In this document: in pieces, positions 13,246-24,735 of the stretch | How the letters are laid out: the number at the start of each line of letters is the position of its first letter | Numbering within the stretch: the first letter of the stretch is position 1 | DNA from: Acanthaster planci | Lineage: Eukaryota; Echinodermata; Asteroidea; Valvatida; Acanthasteridae | Reading direction: 5' to 3' | DNA: 64,000 nt | Assembly (NCBI RefSeq): GCF_001949145.1 | Contig: NW_019091358.1 | Coordinates: forward strand, 388,159 to 452,158 | Made by a program: the position numbers and the translations under genes | The notes under the pieces: model-generated | The model's input: only the letters and a program-made list of their open reading frames with translations | What the model was told of the DNA's origin: nothing | Database searches by the model: none

Positions 13246-13350
13246 TACCCCCAGTCCCAGAACTGTGGGGTCTGACGTCCGCCCGGGCCCCGGGGCCCCG
13301 CTCCCACGTGGCAGCGAGGCGGAAGTCAGAACCCACAGTTCTGTCCGTAG
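13246..13350. repeat. GC-rich palindromic repeat, copy 1
   Basis: The left arm contains CCAGAACTGTGGGGTCTGAC and the right arm GTCAGAACCCACAGTTCTG, around a very GC-rich centre (GGGCCCCGGGGCCCC). Related copies lie at 13838-13915 and 27866-27946. Confidence 0.65.
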
Positions 13351-13479
13351 GCTCTTTCCACAGCTGGGGTGCTTGGTACAACTAACCCAAGTAAAAAGCA
13401 AAATGGGCACAGTTGGATCACACCTAGTACTACTACCGGGCTACTTCTCACCAACTATAGTATTATTATTTTGGAACAG

Positions 13480-14370
13480 ACGACGCGAGTTGCAAGATTT
13501 GCCCACAACCACTTCGCCCATTTGCGACATCCCCCATTTGCCACTTTGCCCGTTTGCCGCAATCCCATTTATCACTATGCCCGTTTGCCACTTCACCCAT
13601 GGGCCACTTCGCCAACGGTGCCACGGCGAAGCTTCTGTTGAAAAAAATTGTAGTGAGAAGAAGACATAGACACAACACACAGAAACGCAACTACTCAACT
13701 AACTCCTCCTGGATTCATCCTGAATACAATGAATTTTGAAACTCGAGGTTTCGTTTGATGCATGTTTGATGTAACGGCGATAATACAGATATAGATAAAG
13801 CTAAAAGTGGGCACGGGGTGGGGGCACACACCCTGCCCTGGGGGCTCTCCGGGCCAACCCCAGAACTCAGGGTCTGACGTCGGACCCCACAGTTCTGGGG
13901 GTACTCCGGGCCCGCGACCAATGGCTCTATATGTCCTCCTTATATATCCCACAATCCTTGTGCTTCACATGGAGTACATTCTGCATGTTGACAACCTGAC
14001 ACTGATACGAAATAATGAAAAACTTCCGGAATACTTAGTGAGTTTAGTTCACACAATTAGAGGTGTACTCTTTTGCGAAACTTCCAAGGGTTTTAGCAGA
14101 AACTTTTTTTTTTTTTGTTCTGTTCTGGTGGAATACTGCATCCTCATCGGGGATGTAATATGCCGGCGATCTTCTATTGTGGCTGGGTCTTGACATTTTG
14201 CTTATTGTGTTTCCAAAAAATGCACGAAATAAACCTGTTAAAAGCTTGATGTAGAGATTCAGAGCGTGTATAATAACACAAAGATATTGTGCGGGCGAAG
14301 TGGTAAATGGGCAAGGTAGCAAATGGGCGAATAGGGTGTGGGCGAAGTGGAAATTGGGCGAAGTGACTGA
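13480..14370. mobile_element. Element with inverted arrays of a GGGCGAAGTGGNAAAT motif
   Basis: Between 13495 and 13620 the motif appears repeatedly as CCACTTCGCCCATTTGC variants. Between 14285 and 14365 it appears on the other strand as GGGCGAAGTGG and AAATGGGCGAA variants. Inverted arrays of short subterminal repeats flanking ~0.7 kb suggest a non-autonomous DNA transposon. Exact ends were not resolved. The GC-rich palindrome at 13838-13915 lies inside it. Confidence 0.55.
13838..13915. repeat. GC-rich palindromic repeat, copy 2
   Basis: Palindromic core: CCCCAGAACTCAGGGTCTGA, then CGTC, then GGACCCCACAGTTCTGGGG, flanked by CTCCGGGCC and ACTCCGGGCC. Same family as 13246-13350 and 27866-27946. 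Confidence 0.65.
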
Positions 14371-14560
14371 AAACGTACATACATTAAATCGCCAAACCTG
14401 AAGAAACGCGCATGCGCATTGTGCCTTGACAACAGTCGTGTTATGTGAAGGGAAACAACTTTCCGAGTCACGCGAACCGCTTGCTCCGCACGGTAGTTGT
14501 TGTCTTTTTCCTTGTTACTTGCAAGAAAATCCAGAGAACCTTGTCGAAACGCACAGAACC

Positions 14561-17500
14561 ATGGAGTCAGAAGGTCTGCATCTCAATATTGACTACGTCG
14601 GATCTTGTGGGATTCTGCTGAGTCCCGAGCAAAAATCATCGCTTCAAAATTCGCTTGTGATTCTTCAAAATCATTACAAATTCAACAGGGTATTTTTCTG
14701 GGGGCAAATTAAAGGCATCAAGGGAGACTACTTCATTGCTCAAGGAACTGGAAATGATGAGTTAGCTGACAGAAAAACTTTGTATAGGTATGTCAGAACG
14801 AAAGGAGACACACCATTTAATGTCTTTTATTTTGAGTGTTTTATTCCTCCATGTTTTGACATGATCTTAGCCAAAAGGCCGAGATATGTTTAGATACGTA
14901 ACTAACTTGAAGTTTTGGTTCACACTAACATGACTAACCATGCTAACATACATGTAAGCTAAGCTATTTGATTTGGATATTTATTTTGAAGCCATTGGAA
15001 AGTGTTCCATATACATACTTACCGGTAGGCCTAATTCAGTAATTGACACCCTGTCATAAGACGAAACAGGCAGAGTGAGAAAAGCATGAAATCTATGCCA
15101 AGGGCCTAGTACTAGTTGCCATACAGCAACCCACACAAGCGTCGAGTAAAACACAAAGTAAAAAACGAGTCATAGGCCTACTTGAGGTAAATCATGATCC
15201 AGCGAATGAATGTTATTTGTCTTCTCTTTGAAAGAATAGACGTTGCCTTTGCACAAATTACCCTGTGACTGTATGAGACTGGTCTGGAAACTTCTAACGT
15301 ACTGATTTGTATTTATTTTTTTGCCAGCATGGTACTTAATGTGCACAGACTAGTGACTATTTTGGGGAGTTGAATGTTTGACTGCACATGACAAATCTTT
15401 ATCTGATTCCATTGTAAATTCATGTTCATGAGGATGAACTCAGTGCTTGTGCAATTTTGGACTTCAGTTTCCCTTAGAATCCTTTTAGAGCCACAGCTCA
15501 GTAATTAAAGAAAAGCAAAATAAAATAGAACTTAAATAATTAGGCCTTATTGCAGCTTATGTGTTGATTCAGTTTAAAGCAAAAATGTAACATTAATTTG
15601 CTGGTTTAGCCCGCCAAGATTCAACCCAACAACTGTATGCTGTTGATATCGTCAGTGCACATGTAGTGCTGCTATTTAACAAAAAAAAATGTGTGGCAGA
15701 AAGACAGCACAGTACACACTTTGAAGTCAAAAAGAGAAGGAGAATATCATGTTTAAACTCTTGATTTAAGCCAGATGCATATAAACCAAAGTTTTATTGG
15801 CCTGTTACAAAACAGAATTTCCGTCTTATTCAACCCATTTTCAACTTCCCACTTATCAAAGGTTCTTAGTTCTACTTTTAAACTTTCTATCCTGTAGAAT
15901 CTATGCACTTCCCAGTTCTGCTGTTGACTCAAGTTTGAAAATGAGCAAGTGTTAACTTATAAAATGTATTTTAGAAAACTTGATTTTGGAGCATTTTATG
16001 ATTTTTAGAAACATGCATGGAATAAACCTTGATATGCACTAATGTTACATCTTGATGAAACAGTAAGCCATTTGTGAGTTAAATTTGAATAAAATCTGGT
16101 ACATTGAGGTCTTTAAATTCATGTGAACATAACAGTTTGAGTTCTCCCTACAAAAGACACTGTTGCAATAGACCACTCTCATTTTGCTTACAATTTGTAT
16201 GGGTGACCAAAGTTTGCACAAATCATGATTTTGTGGTTTTTGATTTTACCTCAAATTGGTTCAAATGGACATTTGTCACATTAGTTTTATTTTCATTTAG
16301 TTTGTATACTTTTACTTTTGTACTGACAGCTGGCCATAGTTGTAGCAGCCACTTGTAGGAATACATGTATACCCAGCAAGATATGGGATGGGGGTACCCC
16401 CCCTCCTACGTTTCCAATCTGTACATACTCTAGACTATTGTGACCTAACACATCCCCCCAGATGTCTGAAAAGAATTCCCTGAGATTCTGATCAAACATT
16501 ATGACCAACACAAAGGTGAGGGGGTGCTCTCTGTCCCATATCTTGTTTCAAATGTGTAGGAAAAATATGACTTTGATGTCAAAAGAGCAGACCCTGTATA
16601 CCTCGTGATTTGGGGCAAGCTTTTGCCTGGTCACATCAGAGGCTTCTTACATCAATGAGAAAAGCTTAAAGTAACCAGTCCAGTGATGATGATGGTCACT
16701 ATGCTAAAGCTTGCCCCAAATCAGTAGGTTTAGCAATAGTGCCTTTAGTCAGGGAAATTCAAATTATGTTTATGTGCAATCAGAGAACTCGGTGTACTAG
16801 ATTTGATTCAAATTTAACTCCCAACAGGTTTATTCCTGTGATCAATGAAACTTGTAGAGATATAACCTACCACCAAAATACAATGTATATTATTTTAAAG
16901 TGAGTGGACTGATAAGTTTATTTCCCTGCTCAGCTTGGACTGTGTGACATGGGGACTCCTTCCACAAGCCACCCAAGCCATCAGGGAGCAGTGCTCTGTG
17001 GTGAAAGGCAGGTTCATTGGTGATCCCTCCCACGAGTACGAACATGTTGAGATCAAGAGAATTGGTGAGGGGGAGGATGCGACTGAAGAAGAAAACACAG
17101 TGAGTGTTAGCCTCTTGTTTTAAAAATGTCTTACTTTGCTAAGGTGCTAGAAATTTTATTTTTTAGCACCAGCCGGCACATTCAAGCGAAAAGGAGACTT
17201 TGAGATACTTATGGGTGTAAGACAAAGCAGTCCTTTTCCACAGTTGTGCGCATGCTGAGAACTACATGTACAGCATATGCACAGAACTAACAAGCTAGGA
17301 CCAGTCAGCTTGCCACCACCAAGCGTTGCAAAGTCTCCCATTGGTTTTTTACTTATAAACATACAAAAAAAAAAATTCATTCCACTCTTATTATTCCAAA
17401 TTTCCGACAAGTAGGAAGCTACATGGATATCTTCGTGAGTGAGCAGCCATAATCCAGATCTGTCAATGAACAATGTACTCTTCATATAGTCACAGTTTAG

Positions 17501-19835
17501 ACTGGTTATTCCTAAGCATTCCCCTAAAACTTAATGTCCAATTTCAGCTGTTTTATTCAGGAGAATGCAGCTTTTGTAACTGGCATCTCAGTTTCTGGTG
17601 CTGACTTTTCCTGCAGATTATGATCAAAGAGGAGGACCGCCTCGCGTCCGTCATTGCTCACATAGATGAAGAAGTTGCCATTGTACCCAGGGGAGCCTAC
17701 GTCAAGACACCGCATGGTACTGTGCTCAAAAACCGCAGTTTCGAAGGTAGGCCCCATGGAATAATTCATTGCAGGGGTTAGCAGACCTTAGGCATGTTAA
17801 ATAGCACACTACCTGTACATGTACATATGCCAGCAGTGGTATGCCCTGCAAACCTTTATTGTCGTTGGTACAAATGCATAGCATTGCACCACTGAACTTA
17901 CCCCTTGGCTTTTCATTTTTGGGGGGGTTAGGTGATCTTCCTTGGCCTATAGATTGTGTAAATTGATGTAACCTTTTGTTTTTCAGGACCTTAATACCTT
18001 CTTGGTTCTCAGGACTCTTCATGAATAACGTAGTTTTATCCCTTTAACCATATGCTGCCGGGTTTAATATGACGTATTCCCGAGGGGTTTTCAAGATTTT
18101 CCATTTTTAGAATTCTTCAAAAATTCATAACTTCATTTGCTGGATGTTTACACCCACATGAATGACTGTGTGGTTTCTACCCTAATCTGACAGAAACATC
18201 TATTGTCACCTGAGGATTTCAGCCAGGCCTGTTGCCTTGTAAAAAGAGCCCATTGTGCGGTGTTGCATAATCTTCTTTTGTTCCGGAAACTGGCCCAGTG
18301 CGCTGCTGGCATCTTTTCAAATGCGGACCAGATTAGGGTGCAGTGGTACTGTATTGCCCATCCCTGGAGCGCTTTTGTCCCCAGTGGTAATCCACTCATG
18401 CTGAATGCCATGAACAGTGGTATAATCATTCAAAACAATGATGGATTTCCTCCACTAACGACAACTGAAAAAAATGTTGGCAATAAGCCATTTGCGAGTT
18501 AAATTTGAATAAAATCTGGTACACTGAAATTCTTTAAATTCACATGAACATAACAACTAGAATTTTCCATACTAAGATCACTGTTGCTAAACCTCGTGAT
18601 TCGGTGCAAGCTTTTGCTTAGTTACCTAAGAGACGCCTTGCAACAATACACTGTTCTCAATGGATAAGAACGGCACAAAGGAACCAGTCCATTCCAGAGA
18701 TGGTGGTCGCTATGCAAAAGCTTGCCCCGAATCACGAGGTATAGCAACAGTGTCTTTAGTCTGAAGAATTCAAATTGTTATGTTTCTATGCAATCAGATA
18801 ACACAGTGTACCAATTTTATTCAAATTTGACTCGCAAGTGGCGTATTCCCAGCAGCCCAGTCTTTTGTTCCAAGTAGGCCTGCAGTCTTTTGTTACAATG
18901 CTAAGCTCCTTTGTCCAATTTTGGGCACCCTGGCTATGCGTACAAACCCAAGGTACTGGTGCCTTGTACTGGGCACCCTGGCACGAAGTGGTGAAGAAGG
19001 CATTGAACCATAATTATGCTACTTCATCCAGTGCATTCTTTCTTTCTTAGATAAAAAACCCAATCCAGACGTTTACCCTTTGTCTGGAATTGTTCATATT
19101 CCAGGCTTGTCTGTGACTGAATCTGGAAAGCTGCACAACTACTTCCACTTCCGTGACCCCATCCGGCTGAGTGAGAAGAGCCTGTTGGAGAAGGCTGACT
19201 TAGAGAAATCCATTGACTTCCTGGATCCTATCCACGAGGATATACCAAGAGGTAGGGGAAAGGGTCACAAATCTTGTTACTAATCCGTAGATGGGAAGTT
19301 GGCTCCTGTCTCAGTATTCTAGAAAAGAACTGTGGAAGCTTCAGGGTTGGGCCCTGAAATTGCTAGTCATTTGGATAAAATTGGTAATTTGGATTTATTA
19401 AGCAACATGCATGGAAAACATTCCCAAGGGAAATCTGTTTCGCAGATACTCTTTTGTGCCTCAAATAAAAAAATGCCCCAGTGTGTGCTTTTATTACTCA
19501 TGTAGAGCCTACACTTGGAGGTGTTCCTCCTTAATCCCTCCAAATCCTCCATTTTGCAAGGACCATTTTCAAACTTTCACAAGGCACAAAGGATCTCACT
19601 CTCACTCACTGGCTGTTCCCCTTTGACCCTGTATTTCTAATCTGAGTCTTTGTTGGTGCCCCATTTTGCTGAAGGGTCCTGGAGTTTGAAGTTTGAACGA
19701 GGCAGTGGACTGGTGTCCATCCAGAGCGCTCTGTGGCCAGGCTTGGCATTCTTCCATGTCCCCCACACCCCAAAGTTTGGCTACGTCTACTTCGGGACTG
19801 GAGAGAAGAACAAAGATCTGCCATTCATGTTGTGA
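14561..19835 (+). CDS. RSPH9: Radial spoke head protein 9 homologue
   Basis: Component of the radial spoke head in motile cilia and sperm flagella, which passes signals from the central pair to the dynein arms. Five exons: 14561-14787, 16934-17099, 17617-17746, 19051-19251, 19675-19835. Phases close exactly to 294 residues (human 276). Family stretches seen: FNRVFFWGQIKGIKGDYFIA, VVKGRFIGDPSHEYEH, SVIAHIDEEVAIVPRGA, LHNYFHFRDP, LLEKADLEKSIDF, and the C-terminus FGYVYFGTGEKNKDLPFML-stop, nearly identical to vertebrate RSPH9. The start is the first ATG of the open frame and aligns with the human N-terminus. Exon 4 carries a short extra segment relative to human (KKPNPDVYPLSG). AATAAA signals occur at 20553 and 20557. 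Introns 1 and 3 contain MITEs. Confidence 0.97.
16063..16836. mobile_element. Long-palindrome MITE family B, copy 1 (interrupted)
   Basis: The left end matches AAGCCATTTGCGAGTTAAAT and continues TTGAATAAAATCTGGTACA; the right end is the rough complement. Family members are imperfect palindromes of about 365 bp. This copy is longer because about 415 bp of unrelated sequence (roughly 16171-16588) is inserted at the centre. The inner arms carry GGGGCAAGCTTTTGC and its complement. Other copies: 18484-18847 and 52858-53227. Confidence 0.75.
18044..18995. mobile_element. TTAA-flanked MITE family C, copy 1, with a nested family B copy
   Basis: The left end is TTAACCATATGCTGCCGGG. The body shares long stretches with 39364-40301 and 47186-47763, for example TTTCAGCCAGGC and TTGTAAAAAGAGCCCA. 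The right end (GCACGAAGTGGTGAA) is degraded. A family B palindrome interrupts it at 18484-18847, after which the family C sequence resumes with ATTCCCAGCAGCCCAGTCTT. It lies in RSPH9 intron 3. Confidence 0.75.
18484..18847. mobile_element. Long-palindrome MITE family B, copy 2 (intact)
   Basis: The left terminus AAGCCATTTGCGAGTTAAAT pairs with the right terminus ATTTGACTCGCAAGTGGC. The arms pair imperfectly almost to the centre, including GTGCAAGCTTTTGC against GCAAAAGCTTGCCCC. It is inserted in the family C element at 18044-18995, so it is the younger of the two. Confidence 0.8.
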
Positions 19836-21399
19836 GAAGAGAGCGGGAGCTATGTGTAAATGATGTATAGATTTCTTTAAACTCTTTACAAACTCTGGTA
19901 GAGTTTCTTTGGATTTATCATTGGAAGAATTGCTACCTGGTACATGTAGTTTACTGTGGTCTGGTCCAAAGCAGTAACAGTGCATTGTGGCTTTGACTTA
20001 TATACTGGAACATCTCTAAGGCCATGTACATGTACACTGTCCGTTTGGCTTTTCTTGGAATATTCAGACACAGATGTATCAAAAGTAACTTTCTTGTACA
20101 TAATAGTTTAAATGTTGACAACTGGCATCCCATTTGAAAGTTGTGCAGGCTTGGAAAGGAATATTTCCCGTCTTTCAAAACACAATTTTGAATGTAAATG
20201 TATACTTGACCAATTTTAAGGGAATTTTCCAAATATTATAAAGTACTTACATTATTTGAAAACTATTTCTTGCTGCACCGTTTAAAGATGATATCAACCA
20301 TCTTTTTCGTAATTCTTAAATTTACTTTTTGGTCAAAATGTCTGCGAGGTTTAATCTTGGGGTATTGTAGCAGGCCCTTGTCACAAATAGTTCCGTCCAT
20401 TTTAGACTGAATATCGGGCCCTAGTTGACATCAAAGATTAAGGCATGTGGTTTAGAAAAATCTTTTCCCTGGTTTTTGTCTGCAAAGACTGGTCTTAACA
20501 TATGTAAAATTTGTATTGTTGAGAATGCAATTGCTTGGATAAGTTTGCTTTAAATAAATAAAAACAAATACTTGGCCAGAAGTGTCACATTAAGCGTGTG
20601 TTTTTTCTTTCTGTTAATACATGTATGCCTAACCTAAGTGTCTCGATGAATTACCCACATATTCATGTCACTCAATTCCCACATGCATTTCAAACATTTA
20701 TGAGGACCCACATGCTATGAATTCTGAAGTGAGTTGTCAATCATGTGGCTCAGGATAAGTTGCTACTTTCAGCATGTCCCGTTGAGTTACGGTTCAACGG
20801 AAGTGCACAGTCATGGTTAGCCTTATTTTAATCACACACACCAAACTTAGTAACATCAAGTTGCATTTGCCTCAAGCTCTTTGTTTTATTGTCTTGGTTC
20901 TCATTCACAAAACCAAACTGTGTCTGTTAAAGTAACTATGGCTTGATATAACACATGACTATATGGGAACTACACGCAGCTACAACCACTACCATACACT
21001 TATGGGCAAAACCAAGCTGGCAGGTGGGCAAGTCAGACATGATCTTTAGAACGACGGCTACTGTGGGCTTGCTAAGTGAATTCCAACTACATTAAATACA
21101 AGCACTTGTCTCTCTCACTTAAAGTTGCTACATTGAAGACGTATAGTCCAAATCTTGAGGCTGTAGGCATTTGAGTCTCGTAAACTGTGTACAATAAGAT
21201 TTTGTACAACAGTTTGTGTTAAATCTGTGAATAAGAAAGTGCGAGTAAGTAAAGGAGTCAGCTCTCCCCTAACCCAAACGTCCAGGCTGGATGCTGTGTT
21301 TATTTGTATTTTTTCCTGAAAACCCAGATTTGCTTCTGCAAATCAAATTGCTTCTGTAAATAATGTATTTACAAATGCACACAGTTGCTCTGTGTGGGG
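19836..21399. other. Shared 3' region between RSPH9 and MRPS18A
   Basis: The two genes converge here. RSPH9 polyadenylation signals (AATAAA) lie at 20553-20562. On the minus strand AATAAA is present at 21299-21304 and again near 20885, either of which could serve MRPS18A. I see no separate gene or clear transposon. Confidence 0.5.
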
Positions 21400-24300
21400 T
21401 TAAAATCGGTTAAACTTGATCTTGCGCTTGATTGTGACTCCTGGTGGTAGTCCGCCAGCATCTTTGGGAGGTTTGTGATCAGGTAATAAGCCTGTAACGA
21501 GGACAAATATCAAGAACCAAAATAATTCTTACAGTCAAGCACTTAAATTTGTCCTGAAACTGGGAGATCCATTAAAAGTGGAATGTAAAAATCTAAAAAT
21601 TACTGCAAGATTTTCTAGAGAATATTTGCAGCTTACACTGCATTTTTCACCCTTTGGAAAAAAGCAAGTCCAAGTAACAAAAATACTATGATTGTCTTTT
21701 CCAATGTTCCTGACTAGAACAGGCTGTTCCAATAAAGAACCCATTGTGCTCTCAAGTTCTCATTAAAGACACCTTCACTTCATTTTTGAAATGAAAAGTT
21801 ATCAGATTTTGTTGTGGTTCCCAAAGCAAGAGGAATGCTCTGTCAATGGTGGGGGAGGGGCAGGGCATTTGTGAGATAATCAGGCATCAACCATTATATA
21901 AAAGGATTTGGCAAAAATGGGACATTAAAACCCCCCTCTATCCTGCCGCCAGTGCACTCAGTCCAAAACAAAGCAAGTAGAGATGGGATGCATATGCAGT
22001 ACACTGCTTTGGCTAACTTTTGTAAAAATTGGAGACACAACCTTTTATATTAACAGATTAAAAAAAATATTAATAAAACATGTATTGGGGAGATACAGTT
22101 TTAGCTCCTGCAGTGTTAATGACTTATCCACTATTAATGCACCTTGGTAAGTTTTTTTGGGGGGTGTGGGGGCGGGCACTCATCAGCCCACCTGACAACC
22201 ATTAACCATGGAAAGGGGTCAATTCCATTTTCCAAGCCAATTTTTGCATTCCCTTTCCCTCATTGGTTTGATTCTTCCACTTTTTCCTCGCCCGTTTTCT
22301 GCTTTTCAATTTTCTTTCTGGAAGGGGGGGGGGCTTGTCTAAAACTAAAAGCAGTTTTTTTAACTCGTTGATTACACAACCAACGGTTTGGCATGGACTT
22401 TCTAAGAATTAAATAGAACTAAGTAGTGTTAGTCTGTACGTATACCTGCTCTGTGGGCCCTCTTTACGCATTCCTCCAGATGCCTCTGTTGCTTCTTACA
22501 CACCCCGGTAATTCTCCTCGGCAACATTCCTCCGTCTGGCCGGATGAACTGGCTCAAGATCAGAACATCCTGCAGAGGAAACATGCATAGAATCTCAGTA
22601 GATACCATCGGTGGATACAATGATAACATGGTCAGAGCACTAATCTCCACCCTACATTTCAAATTAACATGCTTACATGCAAAGTTTTGCTGGAGTGAGA
22701 GTTCAGAATAGCTTTACTGGCCACCTTGATTATGAATTAAGGATTAGAAAGCCATGTTTAGTTCCATGAGCATTTTCATAGTGAAACTTTCACACACTGT
22801 TCAGCCCTTAGTTGAGTCACACCTCAAAGATGTAGGTGTAGGCAACTAAAGTCTTTGATATAGTGTAATTCAACCACCAGAATTAGAAGCCATTACTGGG
22901 TGGCACAACGCTCGTCGACAGGTGGTACGGGCGCGTTGCATGCCTCTTCGACCAACAGGGTGTCGTGATATGCCAAATACATAGGCGCGTCAAGCTGAAG
23001 AATGTGCGTGTGAGTGCAGTGCAACCGCAGTTGTGGTGTCTAATCGGATTTGTCTATAGACCTTTTTCCAGTGATGTCACGATCATGCTGGACCTCTGAT
23101 GTGTTGTGATGGTAATGAGTGCATAGTGTTGTGATGGTAATCTACTTATTCAAGATAAACTAGTCAAGCATGCAACATTCGCATGTGCCCTTCCACGTGG
23201 TTGAAGCTGCCTGTAGGAATATATGCGATCACCGTGGCCAAGGCGGTCCACACATGGTGGTATTGTTTACATTTAGTCACATGGGTAAAAAAGGTCCATA
23301 CAGAGTACTGTCGATATCAAACACAACAAATGATACTCAGGAAATACTGTAAAACAGACACTTGCCATTTATACCAAAAAACAGTGCTGAAATTTGAACA
23401 AATGTTAAGGTGCACAATGAAATAGATATTGTTTCCTCTGTGTGAGGTTTTAGCATGAATACATTTAGTCAAAATTTGAAACTTTGGGTGCCCTTTAAAC
23501 TATTAGGATTGAACAGATATGGAATTTTTTTTGCTCTGACATGAAAATGTCACATCCATTCATACAACACGTCTTCCAAACCACAAAACTTTTTGATGAC
23601 TCGCAGGACTCTGTATGCACACATATACATGTAGAATTCTGATTGAGTTGACTGCTGAGTATTGGGAAAGAGTTCCATATTCAGAGATCACTTGCCACCC
23701 TGTGCACAAAGCCTGTCAGGCGGGTCTGAAAAATTCTAAGTGTTTTGTATATGCAAAGCATCAATATTTTCCCTGCTAAATTTAACTTTTTAGGACTATT
23801 GTCACTTATCTGACGGTTTATAAACCAATGCAAGGGAAAATTTGTGATTTCCGCATATGGAACTCTTGCCGAATGTTGTTGGCACAGTGTTCTGGAGATC
23901 ATGGTTTGCAGCTGCACTCTTGTCAACTTTTTCCTCATCCAAACATTGAAGGTTGATTATCTTGTCAATTAAAATTTAGTTCATTATTATGTCAGTTGCA
24001 TAAAGTTGAGTGGAAAGCAAGAAATATCCACATTTCACAAAAAAAAGAGCTACACGTATGTAGCGCATCCCCTCCTGCTTTGGCTATGAATGCTGAGAAC
24101 TTTAAGTCAATACATGAATGAGGAACAAGACCTTGTGTACGACAATACTGATCCTTACCTTGTAGGTTACTCTGAGGTTTCTACTGCAGATTGGGCAGGC
24201 CCTGTGAGGGTTGTCAATATCGTAGTAGTTTTCTGGAGGATCTCTGTACACACCCTCAATCTATATAAGACACACAAACATGACAAATACAGAAAGACTA

Positions 24301-24735
24301 ACACAGAGGAAAAATTAAATGTCTCCCTCTTAGACTTCCTTGTTGGGATTAATTCACCTGACAGGTTGAGTGGCAGTATTCATTGATGCTCACCTGGGGA
24401 GTGTCAATAGAGGAATTTCACATTAGCGCCGTCTGTGCATATTTGCATCGAAACCGAGGCTCTCTGTGTTGAACTTCATCGCGCGCACGGAGTCGACACA
24501 GTACATGGAGTATCCGGTTCGTAAATGTGACACCACTTCAGTTTTAACCATGCCCACTGCACAAGATACACGACCATCAGAGGTACGTTAGTTCGCAGTA
24601 AATTTTCGTTATTTTTTCTTTTGTCGAGTCATCCTGAAAGACTCTTCCACAAAAATTTGCAGGCTTAAAAGTCTGAATGTAACATACCTTTATGTATTTT
24701 GTGTCTTGACTCCTTACTTTCAATCGTCTGATCAT
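21400..24735 (-). CDS. MRPS18A: Mitochondrial small ribosomal subunit protein bS18m-type (MRPS18A)
   Basis: Mitochondrial ribosomal protein of the bacterial S18 family. Exons: 24735-24688 (tentative), 24260-24159, 22569-22446, 21491-21400, all phase-consistent. Exon 2 has the [11 protein letters not shown] zinc-type CxxC motif. Exon 3 reads [20 protein letters not shown], nearly identical to vertebrate MRPS18A, then [11 protein letters not shown]. Exon 4 reads GLLPDHKPP and ends [10 protein letters not shown]-stop. The protein therefore stops where human MRPS18A continues for about 45 more residues. Exon 1 (SQDTKYIK before IEGVYRD) resembles the human QEGKTTIIEGRI junction. The true start is unclear: the open frame extends to an ATG at 24921, and the short MIRRLK start leaves little mitochondrial targeting sequence. 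It converges with RSPH9. Confidence 0.92.

Larger units (their letters stand above)
12986..14560. promoter_or_regulatory. Divergent promoter region between NUDT22 and RSPH9
   Basis: The two genes diverge from this 1.6 kb interval, so it should hold both start sites. No TATA box is obvious. Much of it is occupied by repeats (palindromes at 13246-13350 and 13838-13915, and an element at about 13480-14370), which leaves little unique sequence. The best candidates for core promoters are about 12986-13200 and 14370-14560. Confidence 0.4.

Noticed and set aside
13495-13620. CRISPR-like short repeats
   Set aside because: Motif spacing and sequence vary, the array is mirrored at 14285-14365, and the genome is animal.
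24420-24540. First coding exon of MRPS18A
   Set aside because: The ATG there leads quickly to a stop with no donor in phase; the piece at 24688-24735 joins exon 2 in phase and resembles the family.
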